From Gammaproteobacteria bacterium (GTDB taxonomy: Bacteria > Pseudomonadota > Gammaproteobacteria > Arenicellales > UBA868): a stretch of 43,558 nt of DNA. Both the position numbers and the translations under genes were made by a program. The notes under the pieces are model-generated. The model ran no database searches. It was not told the origin of the DNA and saw only the letters and a program-made list of their open reading frames with translations. How positions within the stretch are numbered: position 1 is the stretch's first letter; every line of letters starts with the position of its first letter. Positions 8,744-17,538 of the stretch are shown here, piece after piece. The DNA lies in the NCBI GenBank assembly GCA_014239255.1, contig JAAZZE010000013.1:1-43558 (forward strand), given 5' to 3'.

Positions 8744-8791
8744 ATGCGCATAATTAAGTGCGTGTATATATGCGTATATATATGCGTATAG
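8744..8791 (+). repeat. 12-bp tandem repeat spanning the trmD start, with a mini-ORF in another frame
   Basis: The unit ATG-CGT-ATA-TAT occurs as GTG-CGT-GTA-TAT at 8758, ATG-CGT-ATA-TAT at 8770 and ATG-CGT-ATA-GAC at 8782, each beginning with a start codon in the trmD frame. A further degenerate copy, ATGCGCATA, starts at 8744 in a different frame. That frame reads 15 codons and ends at TAG 8789-8791, just past the last trmD start codon. The possible Shine-Dalgarno GGGG (8727-8730) is better placed for 8744 than for 8782. Confidence 0.75.
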
Positions 8792-9516
8792 ACGTAGTTA
8801 GCATTTTCCCGCAGATGTTTGATGCGGTACGGGACTTTGGAATGACCCGGATCGCACTTCAGAGCGAGAAGTTGCGACTCGAGTTGTGGGATCCGCGGGA
8901 TTTCTGCCAAGATAGGTACCGCCGGGTGGATGACCGGCCCTATGGCGGTGGGCCTGGCATGGTGATGATGGCGCCGCCACTGGCGGGGGCTATCCGCTCG
9001 GCTCGCTCTGCCGGTGGAGGTAAGGTGATCTACCTTGGCCCTCAAGGACCTCGGTTGACCCAGGAACGGGTGCAGACCCTCGCGACGGAGCCTGCCCTGG
9101 TGCTGTTGGCGGGGCGTTATGAGGGCGTCGATCAGCGTTTGCTGGAGCGCGAGGTGGACGAGGAGTTGTCCATCGGCGATTATGTGCTGGCGGGTGGGGA
9201 GCTGCCAGCAATGGTGCTGATTGAAGCACTGGTAAGATGCCTGCCTGGTGTACTGGGTAACGATGATTCGGTTAAGACTGAATCATTCAGTGCAGGGTTA
9301 CTGGATTGGCCGCAGTACACGCGGCCGGAAATGTTTAAAGGTGTAGAGGTGCCGGCCCCGTTACTGACGGGAAACCATGAAGAAATTCGGCGTTGGCGAT
9401 TAAAACAAGCCTTGGGTCAGACATGGCTGAGGCGGCCAGATCTGCTGGCGCAAAGAGAGTTGAACGATGAAGAACGCTTGTTACTGGAATCGTTCAGGCA
9501 GCAATACGAAAAATAG
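8782..9516 (+). CDS. trmD: tRNA (guanine-37-N1)-methyltransferase TrmD
   Basis: 244 residues from the ATG at 8782, whose product [20 protein letters not shown] aligns with the usual TrmD start. In-frame ATG 8770 and GTG 8758 are alternatives created by a 12-bp repeat. SPOUT-fold motifs are intact: [32 protein letters not shown], the trefoil-knot AdoMet loop [16 protein letters not shown], and the C-terminal [13 protein letters not shown]. The enzyme methylates G37 of tRNAs reading CNN/GGG-type codons and prevents +1 frameshifting. Third gene of the rpsP operon; rplS follows after 11 bp. It ends in TAG, showing that TAG is a normal stop here. Confidence 0.97.
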   Translation: MRIDVVSIFPQMFDAVRDFGMTRIALQSEKLRLELWDPRDFCQDRYRRVDDRPYGGGPGMVMMAPPLAGAIRSARSAGGGKVIYLGPQGPRLTQERVQTLATEPALVLLAGRYEGVDQRLLEREVDEELSIGDYVLAGGELPAMVLIEALVRCLPGVLGNDDSVKTESFSAGLLDWPQYTRPEMFKGVEVPAPLLTGNHEEIRRWRLKQALGQTWLRRPDLLAQRELNDEERLLLESFRQQYEK

Positions 9517-9527
9517 GAGAGTTCCAG

Positions 9528-9875
9528 ATGACGAACATTATTGAGAAGTTGGAAAGCGAGCAGGTTAAAACAGACCTGCCAGAGTTCCGCCCAGGTGACA
9601 CTGTTCGTGTCCAGGTTAAGGTGAAGGAGGGCGCCCGGGAGCGCCTTCAGGCATTCGAGGGTGTGGTTATTGCCCGTAAGAACCGCGGCCTGAATTCATC
9701 ATTCACCGTACGTAAGATTTCTTACGGTGAAGGGGTCGAACGGGTTTTCCAGACACACAGCCCGCTGGTGGCCAGCATTGAGGTCCGTAGGCGCGGCGCA
9801 GTTCGACGGGCAAAACTGTACTACCTGCGTGGCCGTACCGGAAAATCAGCACGGATTCGCGAGAAAATTTCCTGA
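9528..9875 (+). CDS. rplS: 50S ribosomal protein L19
   Basis: 115 residues, the family length. Recognisable throughout: [33 protein letters not shown], then [24 protein letters not shown] and the basic end [22 protein letters not shown]. bL19 sits at the 30S-50S interface. Start ATG 9528 with AGGAGA 7 nt upstream; it ends the ribosomal operon. The next ORF's frame overlaps this gene, but that overlap is not translated in my reading. Confidence 0.98.
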   Translation: MTNIIEKLESEQVKTDLPEFRPGDTVRVQVKVKEGARERLQAFEGVVIARKNRGLNSSFTVRKISYGEGVERVFQTHSPLVASIEVRRRGAVRRAKLYYLRGRTGKSARIREKIS

Positions 9876-9942
9876 CCGCTGTGAGCGGGCCCCGGTGCTT
9901 GGCGGTGTTTCACAGCTACTAATCTTTCACTTGGCAGGTGGG

Positions 9943-11922
9943 ATGATACCCGCAACCCACCACATGGCAGGCGCTGTATCGCGCAGCTGCCGGCTCGACG
10001 TTGTTGTCGTTGCTGCCATGGTATCCACCTTGATCTCGGGTATTTCCCCTATTACCGGTGCTCTCGCTTTTGGCCAGGAGGAACCGGCACCACTTTTCAC
10101 CGCTCGGCCTGCACCCATTGGCGGTCTCGATCTCGATGTTCAATTTCAAACCGAGATCAAAGAGGATCGTTCTGTATCTTCCTCAAAAGCATCTGACCCC
10201 CTGATCCGCGAACCCGCTCTTGCCTTAACTCCTTTTTCGCTCGCACTGGGTATCGGGTCTATTCACGGGTTTAAGGATCGCGGCCTGCGGCAGTTGGCAT
10301 TGAGCGTGTTGGGAACTCTGCCGGCGACGGATGAGGAGGCCATGCTGACGCGGGCGCGAGAGCGCTGGGACCTTCTCGAAGAGCAGGGTCGCTGGGACAC
10401 ACTGATCACTGAACTTGCTCGGCGGTTTAAGGAACCGCCCGGCGCTGAGTTTGTAGAAGTAGGGCTCAGACTCAGTAGTGCTTTGTTGATGGCAGCGAAA
10501 GGGAGTCGTGCTCAAGCGGTTTCTCGGACACTGCTCGCTGAAGGTCAATTGGAGCCTGGTGCAGTTCAGGAAATAAGACGCAATATCATCAAGGCTTATA
10601 TTGCCCAAGGACTCATAGCTGATGCCGAGATCGCAGCGCAACGCTACCAATTGGAATATGCTCCTGATGAAACCTCCTGGCAATTAATGAGGGCGCGTAT
10701 TGCCTTAGCGGGGCATCGCCCAAAGGACGCTGTTTCCCAGTTGATTGGTGCCGAATCCTATGCGGCACAACTGTGGCGGGCCTATGCCGAATGGCGTAGC
10801 GGTGCTTTACCCATCGATCTCGCAATGACACGGCTTGACGCCGTGCTCATTCCGGCAGAACTTGTCGAGCTCGAATCTACTCGGCAGGCGATGGTGGCAG
10901 AAGTCGCATCTGAGGTGGGTTATGCGCGATTGCGTGTTGGTGCAATTGAGTATCTTTTATTGCATAAGGCCAAAGTAGATCCACTTTTAGCAAAGCAAGA
11001 TAGTGACTCCCTCATTAAGTCTTACCGGGCGCTTGGCCAAACCGTTCTTAAGGATCTTTCATTACTGGATAGCCAGGCAACCAAGGCGTGGAAAATGCTT
11101 GCCACCGACGGTGATCTTGATGATCTCGACGCAAGATCGCTTTGTGTTTATCTATTAACACAGGTTCTGCCACAGCGTGAACAACAACTGGCCCATTCAT
11201 GGTTAGTGCGTCAGTTGTTGGATCAGGGATATGCGGGACTACTCGGTTCGTTTTATGGTCAGAACGGGCTTCTTGGGCGTTATTCCGACTTAGAAGATGA
11301 GACCCTGCTATTGCTGGTGGAACAGGCATTGGCCGAGTCCGATTTTGGGCGTGCGGCGGATTTGCAATCGATGATTGCGGGGCCGCCACAGGGGGTAAAT
11401 CATGGGGCCTGGGTTTTGCGCTCGGCACGGCTTCAAATCCTGGGAGGTAACGCAAGCGGGGGAGCCGCCGAGTTGAAGGCTTGGCTCGCCCGACTTCAGG
11501 CAATGGCGCCCGCGAGCCTTGATCAGGTAATGCAAGTGATGTTTGACCTGCAATTTCTGGGGAAACACCACCTCGCATTGGAACTGTTCGAAGTGGTGAC
11601 ACCTCTGGTTCAGACCCCTGGCCAGAAACGCGAGTTGCTGTATTGGGTTGCCCAATCGTGGGCTGAGTTGGATGACCATATACGTAGCGCGGCCTATTTT
11701 GTTGAATCGGCTTTTTGGACTGGTGCGACCGCTGATTCTTGGGGCCGAAGTGCACTGTATCGGGCTGGCCAGGAATTGGAATCTGCCGCTTTGTATGATG
11801 ATGCCGGCGTTATCTATCATCGGCTTCTGGGCAATACGACCGACCCGAAATTGCAGGCCAAGTTGCGATACCGGCTAGCCCAGCTGCAGTTGGGTCGTCT
11901 GCGCGCTCAAGAAGGTAACTGA
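9943..11922 (+). CDS. Unrecognised exported helical-repeat (TPR-like) protein
   Basis: About 659 residues from ATG 9943. The frame is open back to 9727 inside rplS, but a signal-peptide-like segment (ATG 9943 or 9964, then VVVVAAMVSTLISGISPITGALAFGQ) points to a start here, with the mature protein in the periplasm. The rest is alanine/leucine-rich and helical, with loosely repeated 34-38-residue units such as AEIAAQRYQLEYAPDETSWQLMRARIALAGHRPKDAV and, near the end, YWVAQSWAELDDHIRSAAYF and RYRLAQLQLGRL, resembling degenerate TPR/Sel1 repeats. I do not recognise the family and assign no function. It sits 67 bp after rplS, with 2 bp to xerD, so it may be cotranscribed with xerD. Confidence 0.65.
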   Translation: MIPATHHMAGAVSRSCRLDVVVVAAMVSTLISGISPITGALAFGQEEPAPLFTARPAPIGGLDLDVQFQTEIKEDRSVSSSKASDPLIREPALALTPFSLALGIGSIHGFKDRGLRQLALSVLGTLPATDEEAMLTRARERWDLLEEQGRWDTLITELARRFKEPPGAEFVEVGLRLSSALLMAAKGSRAQAVSRTLLAEGQLEPGAVQEIRRNIIKAYIAQGLIADAEIAAQRYQLEYAPDETSWQLMRARIALAGHRPKDAVSQLIGAESYAAQLWRAYAEWRSGALPIDLAMTRLDAVLIPAELVELESTRQAMVAEVASEVGYARLRVGAIEYLLLHKAKVDPLLAKQDSDSLIKSYRALGQTVLKDLSLLDSQATKAWKMLATDGDLDDLDARSLCVYLLTQVLPQREQQLAHSWLVRQLLDQGYAGLLGSFYGQNGLLGRYSDLEDETLLLLVEQALAESDFGRAADLQSMIAGPPQGVNHGAWVLRSARLQILGGNASGGAAELKAWLARLQAMAPASLDQVMQVMFDLQFLGKHHLALELFEVVTPLVQTPGQKRELLYWVAQSWAELDDHIRSAAYFVESAFWTGATADSWGRSALYRAGQELESAALYDDAGVIYHRLLGNTTDPKLQAKLRYRLAQLQLGRLRAQEGN

Positions 11923-11924
11923 GT

Positions 11925-12821
11925 GTGGGCTCCCCAGATACGCAACTACTGGATCAGTTTCTTGATGGAATCTGGCTCGAATCGGGGCTCAGCGCCAATA
12001 CGTTGGCAGCGTACCGGACAGACCTTCTTACTTTCCAAATCTGGCTCGAAAAAAAAGGACTGGCCCTTGACGAGGCGACCCGTGCGGATCTGTTGGCCTA
12101 CCTCGCCGCTAATGTGCGCTCGGGACTGAGCCCGAGATCTTCCGCGAGACACTTATCAACTCTGCGCCGTTTTTACCGCTATCTTTTGATCCAAGGCCGT
12201 ACTCAGGCAGACCCAACAGCCGATGTCCGCTCTCCTGTCATCGGCCGACCCCTTCCAAAAAATATAAGCGAACAAGGCGTTGAAAAACTATTGTCAACGC
12301 CTCCCAGGGATACCGCCCTGGGAAGCCGAGACCGTGCCATGCTGGAAACCATGTATGCCAGTGGTCTACGCGTATCCGAGTTGGTAGGCCTGACACTCAA
12401 CGAACTTGACCTGACTACCGGACTGGTCAGGGTGGTAGGAAAGGGAGGGCGAGAGCGGATCGTGCCATTGGGGGAAGAGGCATCTGAGAGTCTACGCGAA
12501 TACCTCGGACAGGCCCGCTCAGACCTTCTGAAGACGCAATTGACCGACGCCGTTTTTGTAACACGCCGGGGAGGGCCAATGACTCGTCAGGCATTTTGGC
12601 AACTCATCAAGCGTTATGCCCAACAAGCGGGCATTGGTGAAGAATTCTCACCACACTCGTTGCGGCATGCGTTCGCAACCCATCTACTGAACCATGGCGC
12701 CGATTTACGTAGCGTGCAGATGTTGCTAGGACACACAGATCTTTCGACAACTCAGATCTATACTCATGTCGCCCGGGCAAGATTGCAGTCGTTACACGGC
12801 ACGCACCACCCGCGCGGTTGA
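11925..12821 (+). CDS. xerD: Site-specific tyrosine recombinase XerD
   Basis: 298 residues, GTG start 2 bp after the preceding stop. The N-terminal SAM-like domain (LLDQFLDGIWLESGLSANTLAAY) is followed by the catalytic domain with the full set: R149 (ASGLRVSEL), K173 (VGKGGRER), H244 and R247 (SPHSLRHAFATHL), H270 (MLLGHTDLS) and nucleophile Y279 (TQIYTHV). HLLNHGADLRSVQMLLGH favours XerD over XerC. With XerC and FtsK it resolves chromosome dimers at dif. No dif-like site was noticed nearby, and no prophage or integron context suggests another role. Confidence 0.95.
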   Translation: MGSPDTQLLDQFLDGIWLESGLSANTLAAYRTDLLTFQIWLEKKGLALDEATRADLLAYLAANVRSGLSPRSSARHLSTLRRFYRYLLIQGRTQADPTADVRSPVIGRPLPKNISEQGVEKLLSTPPRDTALGSRDRAMLETMYASGLRVSELVGLTLNELDLTTGLVRVVGKGGRERIVPLGEEASESLREYLGQARSDLLKTQLTDAVFVTRRGGPMTRQAFWQLIKRYAQQAGIGEEFSPHSLRHAFATHLLNHGADLRSVQMLLGHTDLSTTQIYTHVARARLQSLHGTHHPRG

Positions 12822-12844
12822 TCCTTGGGGCACGAACAATGCGG

Positions 12845-13714
12845 TCAATTCAATATTTGCGCTAACAGTCGACGGTAACGGCCGACCCGCTCGTCCTGGT
12901 GACCCAGGCTGGCGAATATTTGTAACAGTGTCTGGCGAGCCTGATCGGCTTCGCTAGCGCCCCGGCCACGCTTGATAACCTCGAGCAATTGGGTCATCGC
13001 AGCCTCTACCTGTTCTGGCTGATGAAAGAGGCCAGCCGCCAGGCGGATACGTGCAGACAGGTCATTGGGATTCTGAGCGATCCTCTGGGCTAATGCGTCG
13101 GTATCGCCTGTTTCATCGGCACTAAGAGCCAGTTCGATCCGAGCTTGCAATATCTTGGCTTCTTCTTCCTGTTTTGCCAGAAGGGGTAGTTCTTTAAGGG
13201 TCTCAAACGCACCCGGGGCGTCTTTAGTATTTAATTGCTGCTGGGCGAGGGCGACCCGCAGCGGACCATGCCCCGGATAATTAGTCAAAGACTCTTTAAG
13301 CAGTGCCACTGCGGCCTCGGCTTTACCACTGTCGGACAGGTTCGTCGCTTCGGCTATATCGAGATCGGCGGGCTGTTCAATATGACGCTCAATCACTTCC
13401 CGTACCGCGCTTTCCGGTAGCGCGCCCATGAATTCGTCGACGGGTGCACCGTGGCGGAATACTTTGACTGTAGGAAGGCTGCGTACTGCAAATTGAGCGG
13501 CCAGATCGCGTTCAACATCGGTGTCAATTTTGGCCATCAAAAATTTGCCTGCGTATTCGAGAGCAAGCTTTTCGAGAACCGGTGCAAGCATCTTGCACGG
13601 CGCGCACCAGTCGGCCCAAAAATCTACCAGCACCGGCACGAGGGCCGAACGTTGAGTCACCTCGGTTGGGAAACTCTCCTGGGTTACCACTTTGACAAAA
13701 GGGTTGTCGCTCAT
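12845..13714 (-). CDS. cnoX: CnoX/YbbN-type thioredoxin-TPR co-chaperone
   Basis: 289 residues: an N-terminal thioredoxin domain (VPVLVDFWADWCAPCKMLAPVLEKLA, active-site C37-A-P-C40) followed by helical TPR-like repeats (AEAAVALLKESLTNYPGHGPLRVALAQQQLN) to the C-terminus, the CnoX architecture. CnoX holds oxidised, unfolded proteins and passes them to GroEL or DnaK. E. coli CnoX has SxxC; here both cysteines are present, so it could also have thiol-disulfide activity. Convergent with xerD (23-bp gap) and divergent from the EamA transporter. The ATG at 13714 gives MSDNPFVKVV. Confidence 0.88.
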   Translation of the reverse strand: MSDNPFVKVVTQESFPTEVTQRSALVPVLVDFWADWCAPCKMLAPVLEKLALEYAGKFLMAKIDTDVERDLAAQFAVRSLPTVKVFRHGAPVDEFMGALPESAVREVIERHIEQPADLDIAEATNLSDSGKAEAAVALLKESLTNYPGHGPLRVALAQQQLNTKDAPGAFETLKELPLLAKQEEEAKILQARIELALSADETGDTDALAQRIAQNPNDLSARIRLAAGLFHQPEQVEAAMTQLLEVIKRGRGASEADQARQTLLQIFASLGHQDERVGRYRRLLAQILN

Positions 13715-13850
13715 TTCAATAGATTAGATTCTGCAATTCACACCAACATTTAAATAGGGTTGAGCATTTGAATTTCAAGTCGAAATTGGAGTAGGTAGGC
13801 CTAGCCCTAATCTCATAGACTACGCCTCTTCGCTTAACCCTGATCAGCTA

Positions 13851-14765
13851 ATGATAACTGAAAGACCTACCGGCTCATCGTTTCTATTTGCCGCCGCTCC
13901 AGCGGTGTTTGTGGTTTTGTGGAGTACGGGTTTTATCGGCGCAAAACTCGGTTTGCCGTATGCAGAGCCGGCGACGTTCTTAGCGTTGCGATTTGCCCTG
14001 GTTTGTTTAATCCTGGGGGTGATGATCTGGGTCACCGGCGCCAAGGGACCCGGTACCTGGACAAATGCTATGCATATCATGACAGTAGGGGTACTGGTTC
14101 ATGGTGTGTACCTGGGCGGAATTTACCTTGGAATCAGTTTTGGGGTATCGGCTGGAGACAGTGCGCTGATTGTTGGTTTGCAGCCGATGCTGACAGCAGT
14201 GCTGGCCGGTCCTATGCTTTCGGAGCCCGTCCGAGCACGCCAATGGGTCGGGTTTCTTCTCGGGACGGTAGGTGTCGCACTGGTTTCCTCGCGTTATCTT
14301 GGATTGTTTGATAGCTCGGTGATTGGAGTCATCTTATGTGTCGTCGCAGTGACCGGAATGAGTGTGGGCACTTTGTACCAGAAGCGGTTTTGCAGCGAGA
14401 TGAATCTTTTGAGCGGCTCTTTTTTGCAATTTTTGGCAGCGGCACTGATGATGGCTATCGCGTCCTTCGCGTTTGATACTCAAAAGGTGCAATGGAGCGG
14501 GGAGTTTGTGTTTGCCCTCGCCTGGTTAGTCGTCGTTCTATCGCTGGGGGCCATGACCCTCCTTTGGGTGCTCGTGCGCCATCAGGCAGCAACCCGCGTG
14601 GCAAGCTTGTTTTTTCTGGTGCCACCGGTCACGGCGCTGATCGCCTGGCCGTTATTTGGTGAAACCTTTAGCTATAAGTCGGCACTCGGGATGATTCTTG
14701 TCGTTAGCGGGGTGCTTTTGGTCAGTTACGGGGTAGATACAGCTCGCCCCCGGAGGAAGTCTTGA
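13851..14765 (+). CDS. EamA/DMT-family transporter (first copy)
   Basis: 304 residues with about ten hydrophobic segments and two EamA repeats. Typical features: VFVVLWSTGFIGAKLGLPYAEPATFLALRFAL at the start of repeat 1, and LVPPVTALIAWPLFGETFSYKSALGMILVVSGVLLV at the end of repeat 2. These inner-membrane carriers export amino acids, metabolites or drugs; the substrate cannot be predicted. It overlaps the next gene by four bases (TTGA), so the two are probably translated together. Another EamA gene (15341-16213) follows; the two are diverged rather than a recent duplication. Confidence 0.88.
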   Translation: MITERPTGSSFLFAAAPAVFVVLWSTGFIGAKLGLPYAEPATFLALRFALVCLILGVMIWVTGAKGPGTWTNAMHIMTVGVLVHGVYLGGIYLGISFGVSAGDSALIVGLQPMLTAVLAGPMLSEPVRARQWVGFLLGTVGVALVSSRYLGLFDSSVIGVILCVVAVTGMSVGTLYQKRFCSEMNLLSGSFLQFLAAALMMAIASFAFDTQKVQWSGEFVFALAWLVVVLSLGAMTLLWVLVRHQAATRVASLFFLVPPVTALIAWPLFGETFSYKSALGMILVVSGVLLVSYGVDTARPRRKS

Positions 14766-15268
14766 AGAAATATACCGCTCGATGGCTGATCAGCGCTGTG
14801 TTAGTGCTTGGGGTGGCAATGGAGCCGTCATCGGCAGCCACCGCACAGGTATTTTCTGATTTTGACGGGCGCCCTGTCAGTTTTGCCGATATGTTTCCAA
14901 CTGATCGGTGGCTGGTGGTCATGATTTGGTCGCACAGTTGTCCGGTTTGTGCCAAGGAGATGCAAGGGCAGGCAGATTTGCACGAGCGACATCGGGACGG
15001 ACGCCTGAAAGTTCTGGGTATCTCGCTCGACGGTGCCGACGCGGCGTTTGAGGCATGGGCTTTTGTTGAGGAGCGCGAGGTTGGCTTTTCTAATCTACTT
15101 GGAGAGCCTGGGGACGTGGCGGATTTTTTTTCCAATCAAACCGGCCAGTCTTTTAAAGGGACGCCGACATTCCTCATTTACGCGCCAGGTGGCGCGTTGA
15201 AAGCCACGCAGGCCGGCGCAGTGCCGCCCGAGGTAATTGAGGCGTTTATATACGATCAGGAACATTGA
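14762..15268 (+). CDS. Periplasmic TlpA/redoxin-like thioredoxin-fold protein
   Basis: 168 residues from a TTG start overlapping the previous stop. A signal peptide (KKYTARWLISAVLVLGVAMEP, cleavage near SSA-ATA) leads to a thioredoxin fold: WLVVMIWSHSCPVCAKEMQG with active-site C60-P-V-C63, LKVLGISLDGADAAF, and the cis-proline loop FKGTPTFLIYAPGG. Probably a periplasmic reductase or oxidase of protein thiols. The exact TlpA-type role (cytochrome c maturation or another) is not evident. Coupled to the upstream transporter and followed after 72 bp by a second transporter. Confidence 0.8.
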   Translation: MKKYTARWLISAVLVLGVAMEPSSAATAQVFSDFDGRPVSFADMFPTDRWLVVMIWSHSCPVCAKEMQGQADLHERHRDGRLKVLGISLDGADAAFEAWAFVEEREVGFSNLLGEPGDVADFFSNQTGQSFKGTPTFLIYAPGGALKATQAGAVPPEVIEAFIYDQEH

Positions 15269-15340
15269 GCGAAGTGAAAAATACATGCCGGGCTGTTTCT
15301 TAAAAGACGTGGGTCAAGGCTTGGGCAATAAGGGTAGATC

Positions 15341-16213
15341 ATGAGTGGAGAACATCGAAAGGGTTTTTGGTTGACCCTTGCTGGGGCTCTGGTATTCACC
15401 CCGGACGCACTGTTGATTCGCCTGACAGCCGTTGATCCGTTTACGTTGGCTTTTGGTCGGGGCCTGTTGGGCGGCATCGTGATTGTTGTGGGCTTTGCGT
15501 TGTACGCTCGAGGGAAGTTCTTGGGTACTGTTCGTAACTTGGGCCGCTGGGGTGCGCTCGTCTGTTTTTTGCAAGCAGCCTGCTCGATCACATTTTACGC
15601 AGCTTTTTCTTATACCAGTGTCGCTAATGTATTAGTGATATTTGCCTGTACGCCGCTCATTGCTGCGGTACTTTCGAAAGCCATTTTTGGCGAAGAGGTC
15701 TCAAACGCCACACGTTGGGCCATTGTAGGAGCGGCCTTAGGGCTGATTATTGTTGCGAGCGGTAGTTTTGGCAGCATACAGTGGTTTGGTGATTCACTTG
15801 CACTGCTGAACGCGGTTCTGTTGGCGTCGATATATACGATTATTCGAGGCCGTCGTGAAATCAATATGATTCCCGCGGCAGGAATCGGCTTACTGCTCAC
15901 GGCTCTGGTTGCAATGATATTTGCACAATATCCAGTTATGGATCACATCCAATGGCTCGCGCTTGTCTTTGCGGGGCTGGTGCTGTTGCCGTTAGGGTTA
16001 GTTTTAATGACTCTGGGCCCGCGCTATTTGCCGGCCCCGGAAGTAGCGATGATCAGCCTGCTGGAGGCGGTGTTGGGCCCGTTGTGGGTTTGGTGGGTGA
16101 TCGGGGAGAACCCTGGGTGGCAGAGCATTGCCGGGGGCAGCATTGTAATTGCTGTGCTGATGGTTCACTCGGCAGTCCGACTACGTTCGGACCTCCATGG
16201 GTTACGGCGCTAA
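15341..16213 (+). CDS. EamA/DMT-family transporter (second copy)
   Basis: 290 residues, about ten membrane segments, two EamA repeats: LTLAGALVFTPDALLIRLTAVDPFTLAFGRGLLGG near the N-terminus and LPAPEVAMISLLEAVLGPLWVWWVIGENPGWQSIAGGSIVI near the C-terminus. The PAPEVAMISLLEAVLGPLWVW pattern is common in the RhaT/YdcZ-like branch of DMT transporters. Substrate unknown. Same strand as the redoxin gene, 72 bp downstream, so it may be the last gene of that small operon. Confidence 0.88.
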   Translation: MSGEHRKGFWLTLAGALVFTPDALLIRLTAVDPFTLAFGRGLLGGIVIVVGFALYARGKFLGTVRNLGRWGALVCFLQAACSITFYAAFSYTSVANVLVIFACTPLIAAVLSKAIFGEEVSNATRWAIVGAALGLIIVASGSFGSIQWFGDSLALLNAVLLASIYTIIRGRREINMIPAAGIGLLLTALVAMIFAQYPVMDHIQWLALVFAGLVLLPLGLVLMTLGPRYLPAPEVAMISLLEAVLGPLWVWWVIGENPGWQSIAGGSIVIAVLMVHSAVRLRSDLHGLRR

Positions 16214-16612
16214 TTTCCAAAAACAGTTTAAGGATCCGGGCAACACAAAGGCGCTATCTTTTACGCTTGCCAGAAACAGGACCGTCTGGTCGGATAGATC
16301 CTGCACATACTTTTTTATGAGCTGGGCAGTGGCCCAGACCTATGCGGATGTTCAAGCCCAGATCGAAGTTGTAATCTTGCCGGCGGATTACGACGCTTAG
16401 GTGTACTACAAAGGCGCGCCAAGCGTCGCCGCGTCGCTGGTTCGTGGATTGGACCTGTCAACTAAGGGGCAGTCTTTGCGATAAATTGACCAAATGGTAA
16501 AGAACTGTTACAAGCATCGCCAAGGTCGAATCTTGTCGATTTCCACTTCTTTGCCAAGCGGCGATATCAATCCCGAAAACCAACATGCCAATCACATCAC
16601 AAGGGGGCGCAC
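16214..16612. other. 399-bp gap before the pyrimidine operon
   Basis: Apart from the possible gene relic at 16317-16484, I see no gene here. The last ~130 bp should contain the promoter and leader for the pyrimidine run, but I see no convincing sigma-70 hexamers. CAAGGGGG ends 6 nt before the ATG at 16613 and is the probable ribosome binding site. Confidence 0.5.
16317..16484 (+). pseudogene. Possible relic of a DUF2835-like small gene
   Basis: One frame reads IEVVILPADYDA, then a TAG (16398-16400), then VYYKGAPSVAASLVRGLDLS and a TAA. Joined, this resembles the start of the DUF2835 family (a 70-residue protein of gammaproteobacteria, pattern 'DEYL-YYxG...VVA...G'), from memory. The expected conserved second half (R-x-V-x-F-PAN) is missing. 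If correct, the gene is broken by a nonsense codon and loss of its 3' half. The similarity is short and could be chance. Confidence 0.25.
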
Positions 16613-17479
16613 ATGAGTAAATTGAAATCCGGGCTTATCCAGATGAGTTTGAAGGCGAGCACGGATTCGTCTCCCGAGGAGATTCGTGATGCCATGTTAG
16701 AAGCGCACATTCCGTTAATTGACCAGGCGGGCGCAGCCGGTGTCCAGGTGCTTTGTTTTCAGGAAGTGTTTACCCAGCCTTATTTTTGCCCGAGCCAGGA
16801 TGCCCGTTGGTATGCGGCGGCAGAGGCAATCCCAGATGGCCATACAACCCGTTTGATGTGTGAATACGCCAAAAAGTACAACATGGTCATCATTGTGCCG
16901 ATTTACGAAGAAGCCATGACTGGGGTGTACTACAACACGGCTGCAGTAATCGATGCCGATGGCAGCTACATGGGTAAATATCGTAAAAGCCATCTACCTC
17001 ATGTCGCCGGCTTCTGGGAGAAGTTCTTCTTCAAGCCTGGGGCCTCGGGCTGGCCGGTTTTTAATACGGCCTACGGCAAAATCGGTGTATATATCTGTTA
17101 CGACCGTCATTTCCCTGAGGGTTGGCGCGCCTTAGCATTAAACGGGGCTGAAATCATCTACAACCCATCCGCAACAGTGGCCGGGCTGTCGCAGTACTTG
17201 TGGGAACTTGAGCAGCCAGCTTCCGCAGCTGCCAACGGCGTTTTTATTGCAGCAATTAATAGAGTGGGAACCGAGGCTCCTTGGAATATCGGGGAGTTTT
17301 ACGGCTCGAGTTATTTCGTTAACCCGCGTGGTCAGATCGAAGCGCAGGCCAGCGCCGATCAAGATGAACTTCTGATCCACGAGGTCGATATGGACATGGT
17401 TCGCCAGGTCAGAGATACCTGGCAGTTTTACCGTGACCGCCGGCCTGAAACTTACGGTGTTCTGACCGATCTGAATTAG
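16613..17479 (+). CDS. Beta-ureidopropionase-like nitrilase-superfamily amidohydrolase
   Basis: 288 residues. The nitrilase catalytic triad is clear: E51 (LCFQEVFTQPYFCP), K125 (GKYRKSHLPHV) and nucleophile C162 (GVYICYDRHFPEGWR), with the extra glutamate in FWEKFFF. The stretch LNGAEIIYNPSATVAGLSQ, ending in AAINRVGTE and FYGSSYFVNPRGQ, closely resembles animal beta-ureidopropionase. The expected reaction is N-carbamoyl-beta-alanine to beta-alanine, CO2 and ammonia, the last step of reductive uracil degradation. It is the first gene of a same-strand run that includes dihydropyrimidinase and PreTA. N-carbamoylputrescine amidase is a relative, but the context favours pyrimidines. A second, unrelated carbamoylase gene follows directly. 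Confidence 0.85.
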   Translation: MSKLKSGLIQMSLKASTDSSPEEIRDAMLEAHIPLIDQAGAAGVQVLCFQEVFTQPYFCPSQDARWYAAAEAIPDGHTTRLMCEYAKKYNMVIIVPIYEEAMTGVYYNTAAVIDADGSYMGKYRKSHLPHVAGFWEKFFFKPGASGWPVFNTAYGKIGVYICYDRHFPEGWRALALNGAEIIYNPSATVAGLSQYLWELEQPASAAANGVFIAAINRVGTEAPWNIGEFYGSSYFVNPRGQIEAQASADQDELLIHEVDMDMVRQVRDTWQFYRDRRPETYGVLTDLN

Positions 17480-17538
17480 GTGAGTAAACGACAACTATGA
17501 ACTATGAGTGTTGGTGAAGACTAACAAGGAAGAGACTA

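Noticed and set aside
9727-9942. Upstream extension of the repeat protein into rplS
   Set aside because: It overlaps the highly conserved rplS gene out of frame; the signal-peptide start at 9943 or 9964 is more sensible.
11925-12821. Integrase of a mobile element
   Set aside because: The sequence is XerD-like, it lies in a housekeeping neighbourhood, and there are no attachment repeats, tRNA or phage genes nearby.
13851-16213. Recent tandem duplication of the two EamA transporters
   Set aside because: The two proteins share the family fold but not close sequence identity; they belong to different EamA branches.
16371-16389. Short inverted repeat GTAATC/GATTAC before the pyrimidine run as an operator
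   Set aside because: Only six base pairs per arm, inside a stretch resembling an old coding sequence; expected by chance.
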